Below the pieces are notes generated by a model that was given only the letters and a program-made list of their open reading frames with translations, was not told where the DNA came from and made no database searches. Position numbers and translations under genes: made by a program. A stretch of DNA of 13,999 nt from JAJRXG01 sp964470035 (lineage in GTDB: Bacteria; Bacteroidota; Bacteroidia; Chitinophagales; Saprospiraceae): assembly GCA_964470035.1 (NCBI GenBank), contig CAYYBR010000103.1, positions 1 to 13,999 of the forward strand, given 5' to 3'. Shown one piece after another: positions 7,152 to 13,999 of this stretch (the first letter of the stretch is position 1; each line of letters begins with the position of its first letter).

Positions 7152-8498
7152 CTACTCCGAGAGATCTGGTGGTTTTTGAATATGAATTCTTCTTTGAGGG
7201 AATGGTATACTTATACCATGTTCATTAAATAATCTATCTATCTCAAACCTCAGATCACTCTTCACATCCTCGATATACTGAAGATGATCAGAATAGAATA
7301 ACAAATGAAAGTCTAAAGAGTTATCACCAAAGTTGATAAGCCTTACAGTTGGCTTTGGATACGCCAATATATTTTTATTCCGCGCTGCGGCATCTATCAG
7401 TAAGCTTTTCACTTGAGTTGTATCTGATCCATAGGCAACTCCTACCTCTACATCAAATCTTGTCATTGCACGCGTGCTTGACCAGTTCGCTACTCGATTA
7501 TTAACTAACTGAGAGTTGGGGACAATAACATCTTTTCTCTGAGGTGTTTCGAGGACTGATGCACGTAGACCTATCTTCTTAACTACACCGCGCTCAGGGC
7601 CGATATCTAGAAAGTCTCCAACTTCTACACTTCGCTCAAATAAGATAACTAACCCACTAAAGAAATCACTGAACACTTGCTGTAGCGCTATACCGATACC
7701 TACGAGCAACGCCGCAGCACCCGCTAAGAATAGCGTCAGATCGATCTGCAGATACTGCAGGGTAAAGATGATAGCGATAAAATAGATGATATACGATAGG
7801 AGCTGATTATAAGCATACTGCTTTCCGAGGTCTATCTGTTTTGCTTTGTACCATCCATACAAGATGATATTGATGACGATCCATAGCAGCAGTCTTATGA
7901 TCATCACGATTAGGATGACCGTCAAAACTTGAGCAAGCGATATCGAGAACTTATCATTGATCTGTAGAGGCTGCAGATTGAGGACACGAGTTATGACTAT
8001 ACCTACAACTATGAGCATGGCAGACCTGACGACCTTTGTTATATTGGATTCACTCTTTTTGCCGTATTGGGCCCTATAGATATCACTATCCGTCTGTGAA
8101 TCAAATTCCTCAAGGAGCCTAGAAGAAATGATTTTATCGGCGATACGTGCTGCCACAAAAGTCAAACCAAGTATGAGGCCGTCTCTGAGTGTGACAGCAA
8201 CTACATCACTAAATCTCCAACCTGGATTAAAATCAAGACTGAGTATACAGAGCAAGATCCCCAGTAGTATCATACCTGTATAGAGCATCTTCTTGACGGA
8301 TGCGATAGTCTTAGGTTCGATTTTATGTCTGTTATTATAGGTCTGCAGTCCTACGAGACATAATCTAGTAATAGCGACAACTATCAAAAATGAAAACAAC
8401 ACACCGAGGATGCCTCCCCAAGTAATAGATAAGTAGACTTCATTCGTCGCCGAAGTCCAACTGAAGATTTCCTCTGATAGTGTATCTCGTATGTTCAT
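7152..8498 (-). CDS. MscS-family mechanosensitive ion channel
   Basis: Encodes 448 residues of an inner-membrane MscS channel, which opens under membrane tension to release solutes during osmotic downshock. Hydrophobic segments are visible at about residues 27-49, 71-88, 103-121, 157-174, 187-214, 232-252 and 256-283. The last is the pore helix, with the family's small-residue packing in LAGAAALLVGIGIALQQ, followed by FSDFFSGLVILFERSVEVGDF. The cytoplasmic beta domain follows (VVKKIGLRASVLETPQRKDV, then VPNSQLVNNRVANWS), and a C-terminal alpha/beta domain ends at PFPQRRIHI. The extra N-terminal helices make it longer than E. coli MscS (286 residues) and like the larger bacterial members. ATG 8498 is used, 43 bases after rsmG, so it is probably co-transcribed with it. 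No Shine-Dalgarno site is obvious. Confidence 0.94.
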   Translation of the reverse strand: MNIRDTLSEEIFSWTSATNEVYLSITWGGILGVLFSFLIVVAITRLCLVGLQTYNNRHKIEPKTIASVKKMLYTGMILLGILLCILSLDFNPGWRFSDVVAVTLRDGLILGLTFVAARIADKIISSRLLEEFDSQTDSDIYRAQYGKKSESNITKVVRSAMLIVVGIVITRVLNLQPLQINDKFSISLAQVLTVILIVMIIRLLLWIVINIILYGWYKAKQIDLGKQYAYNQLLSYIIYFIAIIFTLQYLQIDLTLFLAGAAALLVGIGIALQQVFSDFFSGLVILFERSVEVGDFLDIGPERGVVKKIGLRASVLETPQRKDVIVPNSQLVNNRVANWSSTRAMTRFDVEVGVAYGSDTTQVKSLLIDAAARNKNILAYPKPTVRLINFGDNSLDFHLLFYSDHLQYIEDVKSDLRFEIDRLFNEHGISIPFPQRRIHIQKPPDLSE

Positions 8499-8541
8499 AT
8501 ACCGTTGTCAGAATGAAGATAGTTGTCCCCACCCATAGCGA

Positions 8542-9177
8542 CTACTTCTGTACATAGATTAAGTACTTTTCTTCAAAAAAATCTTCCTTAAAATAATTGC
8601 TCACCGGTATTTTCTCGACATAATTATATTGTGATTTTATCTCCGCTATCTCTTCCTGGAGATCTCCACCTTTAAGAGAGATTAAGCCATTAGGTACAGT
8701 ATTGATCTGTCGGTCTGATATCAACTTGTGCGACCAGCTTAGCAGCTTGGATAAACTTGCCACTGCTCTGTTAACTATAAAATCTGCCTGATCCTTCAGG
8801 TCTTCCATCCTGCTATGACTGGTACGTATATTATTTAGTTGTAGGTGATGGCTTATATCATTTACAACAGTGAGCTTCTTTTTGACGCTATCGACAAGAT
8901 GAAATTCTACATTAGGAAACATGATAGCCAACGGTATCCCAGGGAAACCCCCACCACAACCTACATCTAGTATTTTTGTGCCCGGCTTGAATTGTATCCA
9001 TTTAGCTATCGTCAGCGAGTGTAAGACATGGCGCTCATACAACTGATCGATATCTTTTCTTGAGATGACATTGATCTTTGCATTCCATGATTTATAGAGA
9101 GCTTCTAAGAGTTCTAACTGCTCGAGTTGTCTTGCTGTTAGAGTTGAAAAGTACGATGAGATAACATCCATAGACAT
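8542..9177 (-). CDS. rsmG: 16S rRNA (guanine-N7) methyltransferase RsmG
   Basis: Encodes 211 residues of RsmG (formerly GidB), which uses SAM to N7-methylate G527 (E. coli numbering) in the 530 loop of 16S rRNA; loss gives low-level streptomycin resistance in several bacteria. The N-terminal helix ends in WNAKINVISRKDIDQLYERH, with HVLHSL following. The SAM-binding loop DVGCGGGFPGIPLAI is at residues 71-85, and the VDSVKKK acidic strand end is at 95-101. FIVNRAVASLSKLLSW and LKGG (near residue 170) are also visible. ATG 9177 gives MSMDVIS; ATG 9171 (M3) is equally plausible and places the start nearer the usual family N-terminus. It follows the glycosyltransferase stop by 22 bases and is followed after 43 bases by the channel gene. 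In many bacteria rsmG adjoins gidA/parA; here it does not. Confidence 0.96.
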   Translation of the reverse strand: MSMDVISSYFSTLTARQLEQLELLEALYKSWNAKINVISRKDIDQLYERHVLHSLTIAKWIQFKPGTKILDVGCGGGFPGIPLAIMFPNVEFHLVDSVKKKLTVVNDISHHLQLNNIRTSHSRMEDLKDQADFIVNRAVASLSKLLSWSHKLISDRQINTVPNGLISLKGGDLQEEIAEIKSQYNYVEKIPVSNYFKEDFFEEKYLIYVQK

Positions 9178-9199
9178 AACGCTTTCGCAAATATGACAA

Positions 9200-10282
9200 T
9201 TACCACTGTGATGATGTCTTTCGGATGCTGATACTTAAGAAGAGATAGAAAAGACAGAGACACAGATCCATGATGGGTGCCGTCCACCACTTGATCGGTA
9301 AGAATAGAAATCTTTGCGATCGTCTAGCTACCCAACTTATCCAGACATACCTTATCATGAGGATAGACAGGACCCATGGGTGACCTATGGAAAGGACTAT
9401 GATAGAAACATAAAAGAGCAATTGTGATAGAAAGATCATCATCAGCACAAGTTGGTCCCTTACTTCGTAACGAGGAGCTGTAGTAAGGTGCCTACTCTTC
9501 TGTCTTAGATAACTCTTCAATTTGACTGGAGTGCTGGTCCATACCCATGTCTTAGGATCGATAGTACTGATGATCTTGCCGCTTTTCTTGGCTTCTTGTA
9601 AGAAGAGATCATCGTCACCGCTAAGAACCTCTTGATGATTTGTATATCCACCAATCTTTGTGAAAAGCTCTTTTTTAAATGCCAGATTTCGTCCAACAGC
9701 CATATATGGCCGGCCCATTAAAAGAGCAGACAAGTACTGCATGGCTACATACCATGCTTCATAAGACACGAGTAAACTTACCCACCCTTGAGATCTTTGA
9801 TAGGGGCTATAACCTATGATCATATCACTGTCCTTTCTCGAGTCCATGAGATGGCGGATCCAACTTTCACTTTTGGGTTGACAGTCCGCATCTGTAGTTA
9901 CGATCCACTCACCACTAGATCTTGATATAGCATAGGTGAGTGCCGCTTTTTTTCCTTTGCAGTCTTCGGGAGACTGCAAGCATGTGACCCTCTGATCGGA
10001 TATAGACTGTATGATCTCCCAAGTGTTATCATCGCTGTGGTCATCGATGATGATGATGCTCAGGTGTGGATAATCCTGTTGCAACCATGAAGCCATGTTG
10101 AGGCGCAGGTTGTTTGCTTCATTCTTTGCAGCTATGATAAGAGTAACCGTAGGAAGCTCTAAGAGAGGACCCGAAGCAGTGACATTTTTTTGATTTCTAG
10201 CGATCCGATCAAATTGAACCAACCAGAAATACAGCTGGATCAATACTGATATGCTAAGTATTATGGAGAAAAGCCAGATCAT
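9200..10282 (-). CDS. Family 2 glycosyltransferase, membrane-anchored
   Basis: From ATG 10282 the product has 360 residues. It has an N-terminal membrane helix (about residues 2-24), a GT-A catalytic domain and two or three C-terminal hydrophobic segments (about 280-300, 305-320 and 335-352). The catalytic domain shows VTLIIAAKNEANNL at about 46-59, DDHSDDNT at 80-87, the DXD-type TDADC at 130-134, the acceptor-side SGDDDLFLQEA at 221-231 and RQKSRH at 260-265, which stands in for the QxxRW motif of processive enzymes. This fits a GT2 enzyme transferring a sugar from a nucleotide donor at the cytoplasmic face, for lipid-linked or cell-surface glycan. Donor and acceptor cannot be read from sequence. 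An in-frame TTG at 10291 adds three residues but lies within the upstream inverted repeat. It is the first gene of the minus-strand run. Confidence 0.92.
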   Translation of the reverse strand: MIWLFSIILSISVLIQLYFWLVQFDRIARNQKNVTASGPLLELPTVTLIIAAKNEANNLRLNMASWLQQDYPHLSIIIIDDHSDDNTWEIIQSISDQRVTCLQSPEDCKGKKAALTYAISRSSGEWIVTTDADCQPKSESWIRHLMDSRKDSDMIIGYSPYQRSQGWVSLLVSYEAWYVAMQYLSALLMGRPYMAVGRNLAFKKELFTKIGGYTNHQEVLSGDDDLFLQEAKKSGKIISTIDPKTWVWTSTPVKLKSYLRQKSRHLTTAPRYEVRDQLVLMMIFLSQLLFYVSIIVLSIGHPWVLSILMIRYVWISWVARRSQRFLFLPIKWWTAPIMDLCLCLFYLFLSISIRKTSSQW

Positions 10283-10284
10283 CG

Positions 10285-10318
10285 ATCTCAAGGTATATTT
10301 TCTTATCGATCTTGAGAT
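10285..10318 (-). repeat. Inverted repeat abutting the glycosyltransferase start codon
   Basis: A perfect 8-base-pair inverted repeat: ATCTCAAG at 10285-10292 and CTTGAGAT at 10311-10318, with an 18-base loop. In the glycosyltransferase mRNA one arm ends two bases before ATG 10282, so a hairpin could limit ribosome access, or the palindrome could be a protein-binding site near a promoter. The same DNA also holds a direct repeat, ATCGATCT, at 10281-10288 and 10305-10312. The function is inference. Confidence 0.4.
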
Positions 10319-10377
10319 AAACCCCTGAATAGTCTGTCTTTTGACGATTATCAGAATATTTAACCCAATAGATGTAT

Positions 10378-10385
10378 TATCTTCG
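10378..10385 (+). promoter_or_regulatory. Weak candidate -7 box for the PorU2-like gene
   Basis: TATCTTCG differs from the Bacteroidota TAnnTTTG consensus at one base. It would place transcription start near 10390, giving a leader of about 75 bases before ATG 10467. No good -33 TTG is seen at the expected distance, so confidence is low. Confidence 0.3.
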
Positions 10386-10391
10386 CGTTAC

Positions 10392-10410
10392 AAAGGGATA
10401 CCTACCCTTT
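10392..10410 (+). repeat. Short hairpin in the PorU2-like gene leader
   Basis: AAAGGG and CCCTTT form a 6-base-pair stem around a seven-base loop, ending in CCCTTTTCT. It falls just after the candidate transcription start and about 57 bases before ATG 10467. It could stabilise the 5' end of the mRNA, act as a weak attenuator, or be an operator. The stem is short, so this is tentative. Confidence 0.33.
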
Positions 10411-10466
10411 TCTCCTACCTGAGAGTTAGTAGAATACTTTATTTCTTTATTAAATGATGAAAACGG

Positions 10467-13400
10467 ATGATGTGGACACGTTCCATCTTATCGATAGTAT
10501 GCTTGCTCTTAACAGTCACTTCTTATAGTCAGTTCTCTTTTGGAGACGACTGGATTGAAGATGGTCAGAAGTATTTCAAGTTTTATCTTGAAGAAGAAGG
10601 CATATATAGAATCCCCCATGAGGTCTTAGAAGATCTTGGCATACCAACTGATCAAGTGCTCGGAAGCCAATATCAGATCTTTAGCTATGGACAAGAAGTG
10701 GCACTACAAGTTTCTACTAATGAAACTTTAGATGTCGGGGATTACATCACTTTCTTTGGCGAAGGACCTGATGGAAGTGTCGATGGTCTTTTGTACGAAG
10801 ACGCTGCTAATCAGCAGCTCAACCCAATTATAAGTCTATACAGCAAGAAACGTCCTTTCTATCTCACTTGGACTTCCTCAGAAGATTCAAATCTTCGATT
10901 TGAACAAGTTAGTGACGGTATCGAAGGCATAGGTCTTCCTCCGCAGGAACCATTCTATATGCACAGCGAGAGAATTGTCTTTGACGAATTCCATCATAAA
11001 CCAACCCATGACGGAAGGAACTTCATAAGGTTTTCGTCGATGGACGAAAGCGAAGGATTTGGTAGTTCTCTCGAGACCGATAGGACGGTTACTATACCAG
11101 TAGAAAATCTTGCGCCTTTTGGGATCGATCCTAAAATCGTCGTGAGGATGGGTACAAATGTTCTTAGCAAGACCTGGTCCGTATCAAACGATCATCGCAG
11201 TCTCAGAACCCTTGGTCAAAATGGATATGGTGTAGTTGATATAGAGGAGCGTTTTCCCTTAGAGGACTTATCAGAAGGAGAGTTTAATCTTCATATCAAT
11301 GCCCTAGGAGATGATAGACAAAAACATACACTGGCTTACGCAGAGTTACAATATCCTAGAGAATACTCCTTCGATGGCGAAACCCAAATCCAGTGGACCC
11401 AACAAGCTTCCATCATCACAAGATATATAGAGATGACAGGCTTTGGTGGCCAACACCCTCGGATATATAATCTAACTACTCATACCGTACTTACTCCTCA
11501 AATAGAAGGTGATAAAGTTTCCTTTGTGACACCTGCGGCTTTTCAAGAGCAAGATTGGATTCTGGTTGATGAGCAATCCGCTATCAATGATATAACCATA
11601 TTCGAAGAGGTAGATCTATCAGGATCTAGATCGTCAGGTGATTACCTAATCATATCACATAAAGATTTAATCAACTCTGGAGCTATAGAGGCGTATGCAT
11701 CATATAGATCGTCTGAAGAGGGAGGTGGTTATCATACCGCTGTAGTTGATGTAGAGCAGTTAACGGAGCGATATGCCTTTGGTATCGAAGGCCATCCACT
11801 TGCTATCAAGAATTATATGGCTCAGCTGAGGGCAGATGGAAGCCTTCCAGATTTTATCTTTTTGATTGGTAAAGGACGAGAATATACTGAGATCAAAGAG
11901 CAAAGAGATATACAGTCGTTAGTACCAACATTTGGCATACCTGGTTCTGATAACCTACTGCTGGCCTTTGATGACACAAAGCATCCGCAAAAACCTATAG
12001 GCCGTCTTGCAGCCGAAACTCCAGAACAAGTGATGAACTATCTGGAGAAGGTGATCCGACATGAAAATCGTGGCGATGAAGAGCAAACAATCGAAGAACA
12101 AGCATGGAAGAAAAGTGTCATCCACCTAAGTGGAGGTTCTTCAGCTAATCAGGCAACACTCTTCCGATTCTTGAATGACATGGGTGATGTAATCGAAGCT
12201 AACCAATTTGGAGCCAACGTAAGTACCTTCAGAAAGCTATCAGCTGATCCTCTTGAAAGAGTTACTTCTGAAGAAATCGTGGAGCGCATAGATCAAGGAG
12301 CTGCACTCCTCACTTTTTTTGGTCACTCCGCAGTTGGGACTTTTGATTTTAGTTTAGAAGATCCAAGCGTCTATCAAAATGAAGGCCGCAACCCAGTGAT
12401 CATATCACTCGGTTGCCACTCTGGAAATATACATACTTCGACAGGAGGTATAAGCGAAGACTTTGTTTTAGAACCTGAAGGAGGAGCGATTGCATTTATA
12501 GCTTCTTCTGGCACAGCATATCCAGAGCCTCAGTATTTCACGGGGATCAACTTTTATGATCTCATCGGTGGTGAAAAGCTAGGACAACCGATAGGAGAGG
12601 TTCTTCAGAACTCACTTGAGATGAGAACTGATAATCCATCTGTAGCAGTTCAGACTCTTATAGAGCAACTGACTTTACATGGAGATCCAGCTTATCGATT
12701 AGGTACTTTCTCTGGTCCAGATTATGTGATAGACCCTGCAAGTGCCTCAGTTTCTCCAGCCATCATAGATGTGAACACACTTCAGTACACGACATCATTT
12801 GATATAGTCAACCTAGGATCGGCTTCAGCAGGAGATCTCATAGATATAAGACTCATACACGAGCTGCCAGATGGTACTCTTGCCGATACCGTTTGGATGA
12901 CGATACCGGCACCAGCATACGATACAACGCTTACAGTCTCTCTGAACAATCCTGGTTCTAATTGGATAGGGGCTAACACTTTATTGATAGAAGTAGATCC
13001 TATGGATCTGATATCAGAATCCCCTGCAAAAGCTGAAAGAAATAACATCCTGATGGATGCCAATGGATCAGAAGGCTTATCCTTTTTTGTATTTGATAAT
13101 TCTGCTAAAGCAGTAACCCCTACAGACTTTGCTATCTACAATGATGAGATGATCACCCTGCGTGCAGCGGTCAATAATGGCCTACGGCCTGCAGGCCGGT
13201 TTATCATGCAGATTGATACCACTGAATTATTTAATAGCCCTCTCTATCAAGAGACTATCGTAGAGGCAACACAGAGCACCCTCGAGTGGCAGCCTGACAT
13301 CCTGCATGAGGTTGGAAGAGTATATTACTGGCGAGTACTGCAGAGTCAAGAAGGACAAGGACTTGCTAGGACGGGTGATGTGCCTACAAGGTCATTTGTA

Positions 13401-13999
13401 TATGATCCAGAAAGTAGGCCTGGTTGGCACCAAAGCCACTACTACCAGTGGCTCAAAAATGACCAAATTAAAATGGTGCTTGATGAAGAAAGTCGATCCT
13501 GGTCATTCGATAGTCGTATATGGGATATAAGAATTAAGAATGAGGTGCGTATAGAAGGAGACTTTTGGGTATACGTGAATAACACTCCTTGGGCGTCGCT
13601 TAATCCGAATGGCCTGGGCAGTCTAGTTTCGATATTCGCTTGGGATCCGGTAGAAGGTATTTTTGCTAATAGTGGAACTGACTATGGAAGTGAAGAGTTT
13701 ACCTCTGACGGTTTTTTGTTTGATATGGATGATCCATCTGATATAGAAGGGATCCTATCATTGTTAGATGCTATACCTGAAGGTGCTAGAGTTTTCTTTC
13801 ATACCATGATTGATAGCGAAACCGCATCGCTCAATATACCGATGTGGGAGGAAGAGTTAGTCGGTGGAGAGTCTTTGATCGATAGACTAATCTCCTACGG
13901 TGCTACAAAAGTTGTTAGCCTTCCTGATAGAGGTACTGTGCCATATACCTTCATATTTGATAAAGGCCAAGGAGCCGTAGTCGAAGACATAGCTAATAA
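10467..13999 (+). CDS. Putative T9SS sortase PorU2-like C25 cysteine peptidase (3' partial)
   Basis: An uninterrupted frame of 1177 codons from ATG 10467 to the window edge; no stop is reached, so the C-terminus is missing. ATG 10470 is also possible; an in-frame TGA lies at 10458. Residues 1-21 are a Sec signal peptide (cleavage probably after SYS, before Gln22). Residues 22-385 form a beta-rich N-terminal region as in PorU proteins. Residues about 390-755 are the gingipain peptidase C25 domain, opening with DYLIISHKDL. They hold the catalytic candidates His620 (in FFGHSA) and Cys650 (in SLGCHSG), with a LHGDPAYRLG end block. A CARDB-like Ig domain (about 762-864), a second Ig/FN3-like domain (about 872-990, with HQSHYYQW after it) and an ILEI/FAM3-like domain (about 1010 to the edge) follow. 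PorU is the sortase that removes T9SS C-terminal signals and attaches cargo at the cell surface; the PorU2 role is by homology only. Confidence 0.85.
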   Translation, partial: MMWTRSILSIVCLLLTVTSYSQFSFGDDWIEDGQKYFKFYLEEEGIYRIPHEVLEDLGIPTDQVLGSQYQIFSYGQEVALQVSTNETLDVGDYITFFGEGPDGSVDGLLYEDAANQQLNPIISLYSKKRPFYLTWTSSEDSNLRFEQVSDGIEGIGLPPQEPFYMHSERIVFDEFHHKPTHDGRNFIRFSSMDESEGFGSSLETDRTVTIPVENLAPFGIDPKIVVRMGTNVLSKTWSVSNDHRSLRTLGQNGYGVVDIEERFPLEDLSEGEFNLHINALGDDRQKHTLAYAELQYPREYSFDGETQIQWTQQASIITRYIEMTGFGGQHPRIYNLTTHTVLTPQIEGDKVSFVTPAAFQEQDWILVDEQSAINDITIFEEVDLSGSRSSGDYLIISHKDLINSGAIEAYASYRSSEEGGGYHTAVVDVEQLTERYAFGIEGHPLAIKNYMAQLRADGSLPDFIFLIGKGREYTEIKEQRDIQSLVPTFGIPGSDNLLLAFDDTKHPQKPIGRLAAETPEQVMNYLEKVIRHENRGDEEQTIEEQAWKKSVIHLSGGSSANQATLFRFLNDMGDVIEANQFGANVSTFRKLSADPLERVTSEEIVERIDQGAALLTFFGHSAVGTFDFSLEDPSVYQNEGRNPVIISLGCHSGNIHTSTGGISEDFVLEPEGGAIAFIASSGTAYPEPQYFTGINFYDLIGGEKLGQPIGEVLQNSLEMRTDNPSVAVQTLIEQLTLHGDPAYRLGTFSGPDYVIDPASASVSPAIIDVNTLQYTTSFDIVNLGSASAGDLIDIRLIHELPDGTLADTVWMTIPAPAYDTTLTVSLNNPGSNWIGANTLLIEVDPMDLISESPAKAERNNILMDANGSEGLSFFVFDNSAKAVTPTDFAIYNDEMITLRAAVNNGLRPAGRFIMQIDTTELFNSPLYQETIVEATQSTLEWQPDILHEVGRVYYWRVLQSQEGQGLARTGDVPTRSFVYDPESRPGWHQSHYYQWLKNDQIKMVLDEESRSWSFDSRIWDIRIKNEVRIEGDFWVYVNNTPWASLNPNGLGSLVSIFAWDPVEGIFANSGTDYGSEEFTSDGFLFDMDDPSDIEGILSLLDAIPEGARVFFHTMIDSETASLNIPMWEEELVGGESLIDRLISYGATKVVSLPDRGTVPYTFIFDKGQGAVVEDIAN

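Larger units (their letters stand above)
10283..10466. other. Divergent intergenic region
   Basis: This 184-base gap separates the glycosyltransferase (minus strand) from the PorU2-like gene (plus strand) and should hold both promoters. It contains the 8-base-pair inverted repeat at 10285-10318, the smaller hairpin at 10392-10410 and a weak plus-strand -7 candidate at 10378-10385. No exact TAnnTTTG box was found on either strand. The only open frames are very short (for example 16 codons from ATG 10373) and look like chance. Confidence 0.6.

Noticed and set aside
9185..9195. Promoter for rsmG (CATATTTG on the minus strand)
   Set aside because: One mismatch in the TA pair and no -33 TTG at the proper distance; the 22-base gap to the upstream gene suggests co-transcription instead.
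10289..10291. TTG start for the glycosyltransferase
   Set aside because: An ATG three codons downstream sits directly before the hydrophobic N-terminal helix, and the TTG falls inside the inverted-repeat arm.
12782..13063. Minus-strand open frame within the PorU2-like gene
   Set aside because: The long plus-strand frame is continuous and encodes a coherent CARDB-like domain here; the antisense frame has no recognisable features.
13306..13530. Plus-strand frame in another register within the PorU2-like gene
   Set aside because: It is out of frame with the uninterrupted long reading frame, which I translated through this region without any frameshift.

Overview
The window reads as chromosomal DNA of a member of the Bacteroidota, most likely a Saprospiraceae-like or related marine/environmental lineage. 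The main signs are a gingipain-family (C25) protein of the PorU2 type, linked to the type IX secretion system (T9SS) found only in this phylum, a bacterial GH3-family acyl-adenylating enzyme, a Bacteroidota-type RsmI paralogue, Shine-Dalgarno-poor gene starts and a TAnnTTTG-type promoter box. The assignment below phylum level is inference.

Region 1 (1-5485, plus strand) is a tightly packed run: the NAD-dependent DNA ligase ligA (5' end outside the window), a decayed 5' fragment of an O-acetylhomoserine sulfhydrylase (metY-like), an RsmI-like tetrapyrrole-methylase-fold methyltransferase with a GTG start, a GH3-family protein, a small helical protein of unknown function, and recO. The two ends of the run are DNA repair/replication genes; the middle is methyltransferase, GH3 and unknown.

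Region 2 (5487-10282, minus strand) converges on recO with one base between the stop codons. In transcription order it holds a family 2 glycosyltransferase, rsmG (16S rRNA m7G methyltransferase), an MscS-type mechanosensitive channel, an Nfu-type Fe-S scaffold, and an outer-membrane beta-barrel protein that appears to have its own promoter. The gaps between the first four genes are 22 to 68 bases, which fits co-transcription, although the functions are unrelated housekeeping and envelope roles.

Region 3 (10283-10466) is a divergent intergenic region with two short inverted repeats and a weak promoter candidate. Region 4 (10467 to the window edge, plus strand) is one long open frame for a secreted C25 cysteine peptidase of the PorU2 type, with His and Cys catalytic candidates intact, Ig-like domains and an ILEI/FAM3-like domain. 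It is cut by the window end, so it has no stop codon here.

No RNA genes, CRISPR arrays, insertion sequences, phage genes or origins were seen. No intergenic gap exceeds 300 bases. Most of the window is ordinary core genome; the points most worth a second look are the metY fragment, the altered zinc-cysteine set of LigA, the domain layout of the PorU2-like protein, the GH3 gene in a repair-gene run, and the hairpin abutting the glycosyltransferase start. I did not find a convincing undescribed system.
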